From Thioalkalivibrio nitratireducens DSM 14787 (GTDB taxonomy: Bacteria; Pseudomonadota; Gammaproteobacteria; Ectothiorhodospirales; Ectothiorhodospiraceae): 64,000 nucleotides of DNA. The notes under the pieces are model-generated. The model was not told the origin of the DNA. It saw only the letters and a list, made by a program, of their open reading frames with translations, and ran no database searches. Made by a program: the position numbers and the translations under genes. Below, piece after piece: positions 54,056-64,000 of the stretch. Position 1 is the first letter of the stretch, and every line of letters starts with the position of its first letter. The DNA lies in assembly GCF_000321415.2 (NCBI RefSeq), contig NC_019902.2:2666001-2730000 (forward strand), read 5' to 3'.

Positions 54056-55114
54056 TCACCGGGCCTGCCGCCGCCGGCGCACGGCCTCGGCGAGCAGCTG
54101 CAGCGCGGCCCCGGAATCGTCCCAGCCCATGCACGCATCGGTAATGCTCTGACCATAGACCAGGGGCCTGCCGGGGACGATGTCCTGGCGGCCGGGCTTC
54201 AGGTGGCTTTCCAGCATCACGCCGATGATATGCGTGTTGCCGCCGCCCACCTGCTCGGCGAGCGACCGGGCCACGTCGATTTGCCGTGCCGGATCCTTGC
54301 GGCTGTTGGCATGGCTGCAATCCACCATCACCACCTCCGGTAGCTCCGCGGCCCGCAGCTGCTGGCACGCCTGCTCGATGCTTTCGGCATCATAGTTCGG
54401 CTGCCGCCCGCCGCGCAGGATGATATGGCAATCCTCGTTCCCCGCGGTGGAAAAGATCGCCGAGCGACCGGCCTTGGTCACCGACAGAAAATGGTGCGGA
54501 CGCGAGGCCGAGCGGATCGCGTCGATCGCGACCTGCAGGCTGCCATCGGTCGAGTTCTTGAACCCGACCGGGCAGGAAAGCCCCGAGGCCAGTTCGCGGT
54601 GCACCTGGCTCTCGGTAGTGCGCGCGCCGATCGCACCCCAGGCCACCAGGTCGGCCACATACTGCGGGCTGATCAGGTCGAGGTATTCGGTGGCCGCCGG
54701 CATGCCCAGCACCGCGAGGTCGCGCAACAGGCCGCGGGCAACGCGCAGGCCCTTGTTGATGTGGAAACTGCCGTCGAGGTCGGGGTCGTTGATCAGTCCC
54801 TTCCACCCGACCGTGGTCCGCGGCTTCTCGAAGTAGACGCGCATCACCACTTCCAGCGCGTCGTTCAATTCGCCGCGAAGCCGAACCAGCCGGTCCGCGT
54901 AGTCCATCGCCGCATCGACGTCGTGGATCGAACAGGGCCCGACGATCACCAGCAGACGGTCGTCCTCGCGATGGAGGATCCGGTGGATTGCCTGGCGAGA
55001 AGCGAACACGGTCTCGGCCGCAGCCTCGGTCAGCGGAATCTCGTCGCGCACCACGTCCGGCGCGGAGACCTCCTGGATTCCCTTGATTCTCAGGTCATCG
55101 GTTTGATGCGTCAT
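54056..55114 (-). CDS. aroG: 3-deoxy-7-phosphoheptulonate (DAHP) synthase, class I
   Basis: 352 aa, AroG/F/H type (E. coli AroG 350). The metal-site residues sit in GPCSIHD, VMVDCSHANS, GVMLESHL and SITDACMGW. RVYFEKPRTTVGWKGLINDP and FKNSTDG are the PEP and erythrose-4-phosphate binding blocks. It carries out the first step of aromatic amino-acid synthesis. It is inserted between hisG (13 nt upstream) and hisD. Which amino acid inhibits it cannot be read with confidence; the isozyme letter is nominal. Confidence 0.93.
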   Translation of the reverse strand: MTHQTDDLRIKGIQEVSAPDVVRDEIPLTEAAAETVFASRQAIHRILHREDDRLLVIVGPCSIHDVDAAMDYADRLVRLRGELNDALEVVMRVYFEKPRTTVGWKGLINDPDLDGSFHINKGLRVARGLLRDLAVLGMPAATEYLDLISPQYVADLVAWGAIGARTTESQVHRELASGLSCPVGFKNSTDGSLQVAIDAIRSASRPHHFLSVTKAGRSAIFSTAGNEDCHIILRGGRQPNYDAESIEQACQQLRAAELPEVVMVDCSHANSRKDPARQIDVARSLAEQVGGGNTHIIGVMLESHLKPGRQDIVPGRPLVYGQSITDACMGWDDSGAALQLLAEAVRRRRQAR

Positions 55115-55127
55115 GTTTCCAGTCCGG

Positions 55128-55772
55128 CTAAGGCGCGGGCGCGACCGCCGGTCGCAGCGCCTTGATCAGTTGTTGAATGCGCGCGTGCTGCATCTTCATC
55201 GCCGCCTTGTTGACCACCAGCCGCGAACTGATGTGCGCGATCAGTTCCAGCGGCGCCAGCCCGTTGGCCTTCAGCGTGTTCCCGGTATCAACGAGGTCGA
55301 CGATGTAGTCGGCCAGCCCGACCAGCGGCGCCAGTTCCATCGAGCCATAGAGCTTGATGATCTCGACCTGTCGCCCCTGCGCGGCGAAATACCGCTGCGC
55401 AATGTTCACGAACTTGGTCGCGATGCGCAGGCGCTCCTCGCCCGGCCGGTGTTCCGGCCGCCCCGCGAGCATCAGCCGGCAACGGGCGATCCCGAGGTCG
55501 AGCGGTTCGTAGAGACCCGCACCGCCATGCTCCATCAGCACGTCCTTGCCGGCGACGCCCAACGCCGCAGCGCCGTGCTGCACGTAGGTCGGCACATCGG
55601 TCGCACGCACCACCACGATATTCACGTCCGGCCGGCTCGTTTCGATGATCAGCTTGCGGGTCTTGGCCGGATCTTCCAGCGGCACCACCCCGGCACGCTC
55701 CAGCAGCGGCAGCGTCTCTTCCAGGATCCGCCCCTTCGACAGCGCAATGGTCAGGGCCTGGTTCGCGCTCAT
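55128..55772 (-). CDS. hisG: ATP phosphoribosyltransferase, short form
   Basis: 214 aa. It starts with [40 protein letters not shown] and [15 protein letters not shown] follow. The C-terminal regulatory domain of long HisG is absent, so it is the short form that needs the HisZ regulatory subunit; hisZ is not in this window. It carries out the first step of histidine synthesis. One base separates it from the murA stop. Confidence 0.96.
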   Translation of the reverse strand: MSANQALTIALSKGRILEETLPLLERAGVVPLEDPAKTRKLIIETSRPDVNIVVVRATDVPTYVQHGAAALGVAGKDVLMEHGGAGLYEPLDLGIARCRLMLAGRPEHRPGEERLRIATKFVNIAQRYFAAQGRQVEIIKLYGSMELAPLVGLADYIVDLVDTGNTLKANGLAPLELIAHISSRLVVNKAAMKMQHARIQQLIKALRPAVAPAP

Positions 55773-55773
55773 G

Positions 55774-57111
<1,338 letters not shown>

Positions 57112-57154
57112 TCACCAGCGCCGTCAAAACCGGCGTCGACGCGGAGGAATGCGT

Positions 57155-57463
57155 TCACACCGCGGGATCCGGACCCAGCAACTCCTCGAGACGGTAGAGT
57201 ACCAGCAGTGGCCGCAGATCCTCCGGAACCGCCGTCCACACCAGCCGGGCGCCGGCCCGTTCGCGCTGGCGCCAGAACTCGACCAGCAATGCGATGCCGG
57301 CACTGTCGACCCGAGTCGCGCCGGACAGATCCAGCGCCGCCGACGGTGGCAGACGCGGCAGCAGTTCCTCGCCGCGGGCCATCAGCGCGGGCGCCGTGGC
57401 GAAAGTCAGCGGTCCGGAGAAACGCAGGGTCGCACCCTCCAGCACCAGGGAAGCGTCAGCCAC
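57155..57463 (-). CDS. mlaB: STAS-domain protein MlaB
   Basis: 102 aa from GTG 57463, overlapping the mlaC 3' end by 8 nt. A STAS fold with the conserved ALDLSGATRVDSAGIALLVEF; the Ser in VDSAG is the typical phosphorylatable position. It binds the MlaF ATPase and stabilises MlaFEDB. Last gene of the mla run. The BolA-like gene ibaG, which follows in E. coli, is absent before murA. Confidence 0.9.
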   Translation of the reverse strand: MADASLVLEGATLRFSGPLTFATAPALMARGEELLPRLPPSAALDLSGATRVDSAGIALLVEFWRQRERAGARLVWTAVPEDLRPLLVLYRLEELLGPDPAV

Positions 57464-58124
57464 CCGACGCGTCCCCGCCGGATGCCGCGTCGTCGATCGT
57501 TTCCTCGACCAGCGACCGGTCACCTGCCTCCAGACGTTCGATCAGGGCATCCAGGCCATCGCGGTTGATCTCGGTATTGAAATGGTTCCGGAAGTTGCCC
57601 ACGAAACTCAGGCCCTCGGCCTCGACGTCGAACACGCGCCAATCGCCTTCCACCGGCCGCAGGCGATAATTGACGGTGATGTTCGGCTGTCCGCTGCCCA
57701 CCACGATCTCGGTCGCGACCACGGCCATGCGTTCGTCCTCGCGCGAGCGGCGGGCAATCACGTTCACCTGGCGGTCGAGGTAATCGGCCAGGCGCACACC
57801 GTAGGCATTGAGCAGGGTATCCCGGAAAGCCTCGGTGAAACGGGTGCGCTGCGCGTCGGTGGCATCACGCCAATGGCGGGCCAGGATCAGGCGGGCCATG
57901 CCGTCGATGTCCACCAGCGGGATGATCTCCCGCTCGATGACTTCCAGCACGTATTCGGGTTCTGCCTTGGCCCGTGCCTCGTCCTCCCGCAATGTGTCCA
58001 ACACGCGGTTGATCGCGCCGTCGACCAGCTCGATCGCGGTCGATCCCTGTGCCGGCAACGCAGCCAGGGTCAGCGTCAGCAGCAGGGTCGCCCCCGCCAG
58101 GATCCCGGATATCGGTCGTTTCAT
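57456..58124 (-). CDS. mlaC: Periplasmic phospholipid carrier MlaC
   Basis: 222 aa. A signal peptide (MKRPISGILAGATLLLTLTL, ending near AQG) is followed by a Tol-Tol/Ttg2 domain with ILARHWRDATDAQRTRFTEA and LLNAYGVRLADYL. It carries phospholipids between the MlaA side and the inner-membrane MlaFEDB complex. It lies 80 nt after mlaD. Confidence 0.95.
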   Translation of the reverse strand: MKRPISGILAGATLLLTLTLAALPAQGSTAIELVDGAINRVLDTLREDEARAKAEPEYVLEVIEREIIPLVDIDGMARLILARHWRDATDAQRTRFTEAFRDTLLNAYGVRLADYLDRQVNVIARRSREDERMAVVATEIVVGSGQPNITVNYRLRPVEGDWRVFDVEAEGLSFVGNFRNHFNTEINRDGLDALIERLEAGDRSLVEETIDDAASGGDASGG

Positions 58125-58204
58125 CGCTACCACCTCGTCGCTATGAATGTCGGGGACCGGCCTTCTGCAGGGCCGGCGCACACGCAGATGCCGCGCATCG
58201 GGGC

Positions 58205-58663
58205 TCAGTTGCCCGACACCTGGGTCAGCACCCGCCCGATCATCGTCTCCAGAACCAGGGCGGACTGGGTGAACAGCACCTCGTCGCCGTCGCCGAGCAT
58301 CTCGAAATCACCGCCCGGTTCGAACGCCACGTACTGCTCGCCGAGCAGCCCGGCCGTGAAAATACTGGCCTGCGTGTCCGCCGGCAGGTAGTCGTGTCCC
58401 GACCGAACCGCCAGCGTCACCCGGGCCTGAAAGCGCTCGGGATCGTACTCGATCGACGCGACACGACCGATCCGGACACCGGAGACGGTCACCGGCGCAC
58501 GCACCTTCAGCCCCCCGATGTGATCGAAATAGGCGATCACCTCGTAGGTGTCGCGATCCCGGTACTCGGCGATGTTGCTCACCTGGATCGCCAGGTAGAA
58601 CAGTGCCGCGATGCCCAGCAACACGAACAGACCGACGGACACTTCCAGATAGCGCAGCTTCAT
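58205..58663 (-). CDS. mlaD: MCE-domain protein MlaD
   Basis: 152 aa from ATG 58663 with GAGG seven bases upstream (a GTG one codon earlier is also open). One membrane helix (about 7-27) precedes a single MCE domain, FDHIGGLKVRAPVTVSGVRI, with GLLGEQYVAFEPGG in its C-terminal half. It forms the hexameric lipid-channel ring of MlaFEDB. Confidence 0.96.
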   Translation of the reverse strand: MKLRYLEVSVGLFVLLGIAALFYLAIQVSNIAEYRDRDTYEVIAYFDHIGGLKVRAPVTVSGVRIGRVASIEYDPERFQARVTLAVRSGHDYLPADTQASIFTAGLLGEQYVAFEPGGDFEMLGDGDEVLFTQSALVLETMIGRVLTQVSGN

Positions 58664-58678
58664 CACGATACCTCTTGC

Positions 58679-59461
58679 TCAGACCTCACCGAACATCAGC
58701 CCGGTGAGGATGAAATCCAGGCCGAGTACGGCCAGCGCGGACACAACGACCGTCTGGGTCGTCGCACGCGAGATGCCTTCGGAGGTCGGTTGTGCATCGA
58801 AACCCTGGAACACCGCGATCCAGGTCACCACGAATCCGAACACCACGCTCTTGATCACGCCCGAGACCACGTCCTCGCGCCAGTCCGTGACCGCCTGCAT
58901 CTGGGAGAAATAGGATCCGCTGTCCACGCCGAGCAAGCCCACGCCGACGATGTACCCGCCGATCACGCCCACGGCGCTGAATATCGCCGCAAGCAGCGGC
59001 ATCGACACGAACCCGGCGAGAAAGCGCGGCGCGAACACCCGCCGGTACGGATTCACCGCCATCATCTCCATCGCCGACAGCTGTTCGGTGGTTTTCATCA
59101 GCCCGATCTCGGCGGTCAGTGCCGACCCGGCACGCCCTGCAAACAGCAGGGCGGTGACCACCGGTCCGAGTTCCCGAACCAGAGACAGCGCAACCACTCC
59201 GCCCAGGGCCTCGGCGGCGCCGAAATTCACCAGCGTGATGTACCCCTGGTACCCCAGCACCATGCCCACGAACAGCCCCGATACTGCGATGATCAACAGT
59301 GAACGCACGCCGACCGAGTAGAGCTCGGCCAATGTCAGGGCGGGCCGACGCAGCGCCGCGTCCTGGCTGCGCAGCACGCGCACGAGGAAGACCGACGCGC
59401 GCCCGAGCACGGCCAGCCAGCCCAGACCCGCACGGCCCAGGCGCGCGAGCCTCTCAATCAT
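58679..59461 (-). CDS. mlaE: ABC permease MlaE
   Basis: 260 aa (E. coli 260) from ATG 59461, inside the mlaF 3' end (8-nt overlap). The MlaE domain with [40 protein letters not shown] and the coupling region [19 protein letters not shown] is clear, with about five membrane helices. It is the permease of the phospholipid transporter. Confidence 0.96.
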   Translation of the reverse strand: MIERLARLGRAGLGWLAVLGRASVFLVRVLRSQDAALRRPALTLAELYSVGVRSLLIIAVSGLFVGMVLGYQGYITLVNFGAAEALGGVVALSLVRELGPVVTALLFAGRAGSALTAEIGLMKTTEQLSAMEMMAVNPYRRVFAPRFLAGFVSMPLLAAIFSAVGVIGGYIVGVGLLGVDSGSYFSQMQAVTDWREDVVSGVIKSVVFGFVVTWIAVFQGFDAQPTSEGISRATTQTVVVSALAVLGLDFILTGLMFGEV

Positions 59462-60287
59462 GCTCGCGCTCCGCCGTTCGCAGCAGATCGCCGCGGTAAT
59501 CCAGGCCCGGGTAATGGAACGGGACCGGGCCATCGGGCCGTCCCTCGAGAAACTGCCCGGTCCAGTCGGATGCGCGTTCCCGGACCTCGTCCACCGTTCC
59601 CGAATCCATCACCCGGCCCTCTGCGATCAGTACGACGTGGTCGGAAATCGCCATCGCCTCCACCACGTCGTGCGTGACCAGAACGCTGGTCAATCCCAGC
59701 GCCCGGCTGGTGCGCTGGACCAGGGTCACGATCTGCCCCATCGTGATCGGGTCGAGCCCGGCGAAGGGCTCGTCGTACATGATCATGTCCGGGTCGAGCG
59801 CGATCGCTCGCGCCAGCGCGACCCGGCGCGCCATTCCGCCCGAGAGCTGCGCCGGACTCAGATCGCGGGCGGAGCGCAGGCCGACCGCCTCGAGCTTCAT
59901 CAGCACCAGCGTGCGAATCAGTGGCTCCGGCAGACTCGTGTGCTCGCGCAGCGGAAACGCCACGTTCTCGAACACGTTCATGTCACTGAGCAGGGCACCG
60001 GTCTGGAACAGCATGCCCACACGTTTGCGCAACGCGTACAGCCGCCGGGTGGAGAGCCGCGCCACCTCCTCGCCGTCGACCCAGATGCGCCCGGAATCGG
60101 GGCGCAACTGGCCACCGATCAGACGCAGCAATGTGGTCTTGCCAGTACCGCTCGGTCCCATCACGGTCGTGACCCGCCCGCGCGGGACGGTCAGCGACAA
60201 GCCGTCGAACACGGTCTTGCGCCCGTGGCGGAAGGCCAGATCCTCGATGATCACATGTGGCGCGTCTTCGGCGGACTGCTGTGGCAC
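59454..60287 (-). CDS. mlaF: ABC transporter ATPase MlaF
   Basis: 277 aa from GTG 60287 with GGGAG eight bases upstream (a TTG one codon earlier is equally possible). ATG 60344 would add 19 residues but has no clear RBS. Walker A is [10 protein letters not shown], the signature [14 protein letters not shown], Walker [13 protein letters not shown], and the H-loop VTHDV. It powers MlaE. First mla gene, after a 57-nt gap from an unknown gene. Confidence 0.95.
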   Translation of the reverse strand: MPQQSAEDAPHVIIEDLAFRHGRKTVFDGLSLTVPRGRVTTVMGPSGTGKTTLLRLIGGQLRPDSGRIWVDGEEVARLSTRRLYALRKRVGMLFQTGALLSDMNVFENVAFPLREHTSLPEPLIRTLVLMKLEAVGLRSARDLSPAQLSGGMARRVALARAIALDPDMIMYDEPFAGLDPITMGQIVTLVQRTSRALGLTSVLVTHDVVEAMAISDHVVLIAEGRVMDSGTVDEVRERASDWTGQFLEGRPDGPVPFHYPGLDYRGDLLRTAEREHD

Positions 60288-60344
60288 CAACGATTCTCCC
60301 GCTGTTCCCGGGGACACCGCCCCGGCGACCCGAAATCCGAACAT

Positions 60345-60932
60345 CTAGGCTAGACCCGCCAGCCGGCGGATCGTTTCGGCGTTCTCCAGTTCCTGCGGAC
60401 CCGTGCGCAGAAACACCTGAAGCGAAGGCTCCGCGAAGCCGCCGCGCAGCGACTCCAGCAGCCGCCGCCAGCCGGGCAGTGCGAGACCGCGCTCGGGCTC
60501 GAGCACCAGCACGCCGCCACCGGAGCCCGTGTAATACCGGCACGAGCGCACGCCCTCGAGCGCAGGGTCGGACCGGCGCAGGTACACCGGCACGGCAGGA
60601 AGCAGGCCGGCACCGGCGTTCCCTTCCCCCTCCAGCAGGCATCCACCGAGGTGCCCCCCGAGGAGCTGCAACAGTTCATCACAGCGATGCGCCGCACCTG
60701 GAGGAACCTCGAAATATACCTGAAAGGCCTCTGGCAATTCCGAGACCCAGCCGGCATTGGTGGCAAACCGGCCCCACGCCTGCCGCGGAATCAGGATCTC
60801 CCCCCAGTAGTGGCCATAGAACGCGAAACGCCAGTCTTCCGGCAGACCTTCCGGGTAGAAGTCCTGCCAGGTGGTATCGGTGTCGTCCAGAACCGCGGCC
60901 AGGCGCAGGCCGCGGGGGTCGGTGTCAGACAT
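60345..60932 (-). CDS. Unrecognised 195-aa protein leading the mla operon
   Basis: 195 aa from ATG 60932 with GGAG nine bases upstream. It has no signal peptide or membrane helix. The sequence is tryptophan- and proline-rich at the start, with a motif FYPEGLPEDWRFAFYGHYWG (about residues 25-44), then LRGGFAEPSLQVFLRTGPQE near the end. I faintly recall small uncharacterised proteobacterial proteins with a YPE-LPEDWR motif, some grouped near DUF72, but cannot assign a family. Codon use looks native. It points into mlaF in the same direction, so it may be cotranscribed with mla, and is divergent from yrbG. Confidence 0.8.
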   Translation of the reverse strand: MSDTDPRGLRLAAVLDDTDTTWQDFYPEGLPEDWRFAFYGHYWGEILIPRQAWGRFATNAGWVSELPEAFQVYFEVPPGAAHRCDELLQLLGGHLGGCLLEGEGNAGAGLLPAVPVYLRRSDPALEGVRSCRYYTGSGGGVLVLEPERGLALPGWRRLLESLRGGFAEPSLQVFLRTGPQELENAETIRRLAGLA

Positions 60933-61095
60933 CAAGCGGCGCTCCGGTTGCAGGATCGGCCGTGACAGGCCACGGTCGCGGGATGGTAGCCATCCTGCCG
61001 CCTGCTTGAAAACCCGCCGCGGACCGACCGGGAAAAGACGAGCCGCGATCCCCGGCAGTACACTCTTGCCCACGCTCACTCGGAGCATCGCGTCG

Positions 61096-62067
61096 ATGTG
61101 GCTTCCCGTTCTGGCGGTCACGGCTGGTCTCGCGGCACTGACTGTCGGTGCCGACCGCCTCGTGCTGGGGGCGTCGGCACTTGCGCGCGGGCTCGGTGTC
61201 ACCCCGCTGCTGATCGGGCTGACCATCGTCGCCTTCGGCACCTCCGCGCCCGAGGTCGTGGTATCGATCGTCGCCGCGCTGCAGGGCAACCCGGACCTGG
61301 CCGTCGGCAACGCGATCGGCTCGAACATCGCCAACATCGGCCTGGTGCTCGGCGCCACCGCACTGATCGCGCCCCTGGTGGTGGCGTCGGGGATCCTGCG
61401 TCGCGAGTTTCCGATCCTGCTGGGAGCGACCCTGCTGGGCCTGGTGCTGCTGCTGGACGGGTCGCTGGACCGGCTCGACGGCCTGATTCTGCTGGCCGGT
61501 CTCGCAGCCCTCACCGTCTGGCTGGTCGTCCAGAGCCTGCGCGGACGCGGCCATCCCGACCGCCTGGGCGTGGATGTCGAGGCGGCCATGCCAGCCCGGA
61601 TGGGCCTGGACCGGGCCGTCACCTGGCTGGCGGTCGGCCTGGTGCTGCTGCTCGCCGGCAGCCGGATCCTGGTCTGGGGCGGCGTGGAACTCGCCGGGGC
61701 ACTCGGCGTCAGCGATCTGGTGATCGGCCTGACGATCGTGGCCATCGGCACCAGCTTGCCGGAACTCGCGACGTCGGTGGTCGCGGCCCGGAAGGGCGAG
61801 ACGGATCTCGCGATCGGGAACGTGATCGGCTCCAACCTTTTCAACTTGCTGTGCGTACTCGCGATTCCCGGGCTGCTGGCACCGTCGGCGGTGGAAATGA
61901 GCGTGCTGATGCGGGATTATCCCGTGATGCTCGCCATGACCGTGCTGCTCCTGCTCTTGGCGGCAGGCCTGCGCGGCCCGCACCGCGTGCAGCGCTGGGA
62001 AGGCGCGCTGCTGCTGGGGCTGTTCGCCGGCTACCTGATCCTGATCGGCTGGAGTGCCGCCGCATGA
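61096..62067 (+). CDS. yrbG: Calcium/sodium antiporter YrbG (CaCA family)
   Basis: 323 aa (E. coli 325). Two inverted alpha-repeats are obvious: GTSAPEVVVSIVAALQGNPD with AVGNAIGSNIANIG, and GTSLPELATSVVAARKGETD with AIGNVIGSNLFN. About ten membrane helices. By family it exchanges Ca2+ or Na+; the physiological ion is not proved. The start is ATG 61096. It precedes kdsD as in E. coli, overlapping by ATGA. Confidence 0.94.
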   Translation: MWLPVLAVTAGLAALTVGADRLVLGASALARGLGVTPLLIGLTIVAFGTSAPEVVVSIVAALQGNPDLAVGNAIGSNIANIGLVLGATALIAPLVVASGILRREFPILLGATLLGLVLLLDGSLDRLDGLILLAGLAALTVWLVVQSLRGRGHPDRLGVDVEAAMPARMGLDRAVTWLAVGLVLLLAGSRILVWGGVELAGALGVSDLVIGLTIVAIGTSLPELATSVVAARKGETDLAIGNVIGSNLFNLLCVLAIPGLLAPSAVEMSVLMRDYPVMLAMTVLLLLLAAGLRGPHRVQRWEGALLLGLFAGYLILIGWSAAA

Positions 62068-63044
62068 CACTGGACCCCGACAACACCCGCAAGCTCGCGC
62101 TGGCCGTGATCGAAACGGAGGCGCGGGCCGTGGCGGACCTGGCGGACCGGATCGACGCGACCTTCCTGGCCGCCTGCGAGCACATCCTGGCCTGTCGCGG
62201 CCGCGTGGTTGTCACCGGCATGGGCAAGTCGGGCCATATCGGCGGCAAGCTCGCGGCGACCTTCGCCTCCACCGGTACACCCGCGTTCTTCGTGCACCCA
62301 GGCGAGGCCAGTCACGGGGATCTCGGCATGATCACCCGCGACGACGTGGCGATCGCGCTGTCCCATTCCGGGGAAACCGACGAGATCCTGACCATCCTGC
62401 CGTTGATCCGGCGCCTCGGCGTACCTCTGATCGCGCTCACCGGAAACCCCGGGTCGCGGCTGGCGACCGAGGCGACCGTGCATCTGGACATCAGTGTCGA
62501 GCGCGAGGCCTGCCCGCTCGGGCTGGCGCCGACCTCCAGCACCACCGCCACGCTGGCCATGGGCGATGCGCTGGCGGTGGCAGTACTCGACGCGCGCGGC
62601 TTCACGGCCGACGATTTCGCACGCTCCCATCCCGGGGGGCGCCTCGGACGGCGCCTGCTGATCCATGTCGGTGACATCATGCGCACCGGTGATGCTATCC
62701 CGCGCATCCACGCCGGCGCGCTGCTGCGCGACGCCCTGCTCGAAGTCTCGCGCAAGGGACTGGGAATGGTCGTGATTTGCAACGACGACGGCGCCATCGA
62801 GGGCGTGTTCACCGACGGAGACCTGCGCCGGACGCTGGACCGCGGCCTCGACCTGCACCGCCTGACCGTCGGCGAGGTGATGACGCGCAACGGCTGCACC
62901 GCGCGCCCCGACTGGCTGGCGGCGGAGGCCCTGCAGATCATGGAGAGCCGCCGGATCAATGCCCTGCCGGTGATCGACGACGAACGACAACGCCTGGTAG
63001 GAGCGATCAACATGCACGACCTGCTGCGTGCGGGGGTGGCCTGA
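62064..63044 (+). CDS. kdsD: D-arabinose 5-phosphate isomerase
   Basis: 326 aa (E. coli 328). SIS domain (about 35-180) with VVTGMGKSGHIGGKLAATFA and ALSHSGETDEIL; two CBS domains follow (about 205-326). It makes arabinose-5-phosphate for Kdo and lipopolysaccharide. ATGA overlap with yrbG, and one base shared with kdsC. Confidence 0.96.
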   Translation: MTLDPDNTRKLALAVIETEARAVADLADRIDATFLAACEHILACRGRVVVTGMGKSGHIGGKLAATFASTGTPAFFVHPGEASHGDLGMITRDDVAIALSHSGETDEILTILPLIRRLGVPLIALTGNPGSRLATEATVHLDISVEREACPLGLAPTSSTTATLAMGDALAVAVLDARGFTADDFARSHPGGRLGRRLLIHVGDIMRTGDAIPRIHAGALLRDALLEVSRKGLGMVVICNDDGAIEGVFTDGDLRRTLDRGLDLHRLTVGEVMTRNGCTARPDWLAAEALQIMESRRINALPVIDDERQRLVGAINMHDLLRAGVA

Positions 63045-63583
63045 TGCCGCTGCCTCCCGAAACCCTGAAGGAGCATCAACGCCGGATCCGCCTGCTGATC
63101 CTCGACGTGGACGGCGTGCTGACCGACGGCAGCCTGTTCCTAGGTGATGCGGGCGAGGAATACAAAGCCTTCAACAGCCGTGACGGCCATGGCATCCGCA
63201 TGGCACAGCAAGGCGGTCTCGAACTCGCGATCCTGACGGGACGAAGCTCGGAGGTCGTATTGCACCGGATGCGGGATCTCGGGGTGGAGCACATCCTGCA
63301 GGGACGTCGGGAAAAAGGGGATGCGGTAACCGAACTGCTCGCACAAAGCGGGTACCAGCCGGAACATGCCGCCTTCGTGGGCGACGACGTCGTCGACCTG
63401 CCGGCGATGCGGCGAGTGTCACTGGGCATCGCCGTTGCCGACGCCCATCCGCTGGTGCTGGAAAACGCCCACTGGGTCACCGCCGCACCGGGCGGACGCG
63501 GCGCAGTACGCGAGATCTGCGAGCAGCTGCTGGCCGCCCGGGGCAGCCTGGAGAAGATCCTCGATGCCTATCTCCGACACTAA
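63044..63583 (+). CDS. kdsC: Kdo-8-phosphate phosphatase
   Basis: 179 aa. A capless HAD enzyme: motif I ILDVDGVLTDGSL, motif II LTGR, and motif IV FVGDDVVDLPAM, with AFNSRDGHGIRM and a C-terminal GRGAVREICEQLL typical of KdsC. It releases Kdo from Kdo-8-phosphate. It overlaps the putative lptC start by 20 nt. Confidence 0.96.
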   Translation: MPLPPETLKEHQRRIRLLILDVDGVLTDGSLFLGDAGEEYKAFNSRDGHGIRMAQQGGLELAILTGRSSEVVLHRMRDLGVEHILQGRREKGDAVTELLAQSGYQPEHAAFVGDDVVDLPAMRRVSLGIAVADAHPLVLENAHWVTAAPGGRGAVREICEQLLAARGSLEKILDAYLRH

Positions 63584-64000
63584 GCGGCGCGCTCCCTGCC
63601 GAGGCTCCTGGCGCCGGACGCGGGCGCGCCGCGGCGGCGACCCTGGCTGCAGCCCTGGCTGCCCCGTCCGCGTCTGTGGCGCTGGAACCCGGCGTGCAGC
63701 TCGACATCACCGGATTCGTGCTGCGGGTCACCGACGAACGCGGCGAGATCACCCATGTACTAGAAGGCGAGAGCCTCCAGCAGTTCGACGAACTGGGCCT
63801 GCAGCGCGCCGAGGATCCGCGTCTGGAATTCCTGACCGACGGCCATATCGACTGGGTCTGGACCGCGCCCGCCGCGGTACACTACCCGGCAGCGCACCGG
63901 CTGGTGCTGCTGGGCACCACGGAGGGTTTGCGCCTGCCGAGCCCGGAGCAGCCGCAGACCGAGATCACGAGTGCCGACGTGACCATCGTGACCGACACCC
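63564..64000 (+). CDS. lptC: LPS export protein LptC, 5' part (frame of the start unresolved)
   Basis: From about 63676 the frame of GTG 63694 encodes VQLDITGFVLRVTDERGEIT, HYPAAHRLVLLGTTEGLRLP and TEITSADVTIVTDT, a typical LptC periplasmic domain running off the window. It lies directly after kdsC, as expected. That frame has no ATG upstream near the gene and no clear N-terminal anchor. The only well-placed start (ATG 63564, MPISDTKRRA, with GGAGA upstream) is in another frame, which turns Arg-rich. A frameshift, sequencing error or unusual start is likely. Confidence 0.7.
   Translation, partial: MPISDTKRRAPCRGSWRRTRARRGGDPGCSPGCPVRVCGAGTRRAARHHRIRAAGHRRTRRDHPCTRRREPPAVRRTGPAARRGSASGIPDRRPYRLGLDRARRGTLPGSAPAGAAGHHGGFAPAEPGAAADRDHECRRDHRDRH

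Overview
This window is a continuous stretch of G+C-rich (roughly two thirds by eye) gammaproteobacterial chromosome. Almost all of it is conserved housekeeping genes. Gene order matches the arrangement I know from Pseudomonas and the Chromatiales: mraZ/rnpB/rsmI/lpoA, sspAB with petABC, algW-hisC-hisD-hisG-murA-mla, and kdsD-kdsC-lptC. Protein style and synteny suggest a purple-sulfur or haloalkaliphilic relative (Ectothiorhodospiraceae/Chromatiales, Thioalkalivibrio-like). That placement is inference; no 16S rRNA gene is present.

Layout. 1-10.5 kb, minus strand: the tRNA-Tyr/Gly/Thr-tuf operon with its promoter, then tRNA-Trp, secE, nusG, rplKAJL (with an L10 leader), rpoB and the 5' part of rpoC. 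10.7-16.0 kb, plus strand: pilB-pilC-pilD-coaE-zapD. 16.1-21.0 kb, minus: secA-argJ-Nudix/ThiE fusion; a divergent dciA-like gene follows. 21.6-40.2 kb, minus: the complete division and cell-wall cluster mraZ-rsmH-ftsL-ftsI-murE-murF-mraY-murD-ftsW-murG-murC-murB-ddlB-ftsQ-ftsA-ftsZ, then lpxC. Most of its junctions are ATGA overlaps, which points to translational coupling. It is headed by a sigma70 promoter with three MraZ boxes spaced exactly 10 bp apart.

40.4-45.4 kb: RNase P RNA and rsmI (minus), then lpoA, yraN and a GlcD-like flavoprotein (plus). 45.4-50.3 kb, minus: nif3, petA-petB-petC (cytochrome bc1) and sspA-sspB. 50.4-51.5 kb, plus: an AlgW/DegS-type periplasmic protease. 51.6-60.9 kb, minus: a small unrecognised gene, mlaF-E-D-C-B, murA, hisG, a DAHP synthase, hisD and hisC. 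61.1 kb to the end, plus: yrbG, kdsD, kdsC and the start of lptC.

Functionally the window covers transcription and translation machinery, Sec export, envelope building (peptidoglycan, lipid A, Kdo, outer-membrane lipid asymmetry), respiration and a piece of amino-acid biosynthesis. I found no mobile elements, CRISPR arrays, toxin-antitoxin or defence loci, and no convincing undescribed multi-gene system. The points most worth checking are an enlarged cytochrome b, an unknown gene leading the mla operon, a DAHP synthase inside the his cluster, a probable frame problem at the lptC start, a triplicated RBS-like motif before hisD, and several strong intergenic hairpins.
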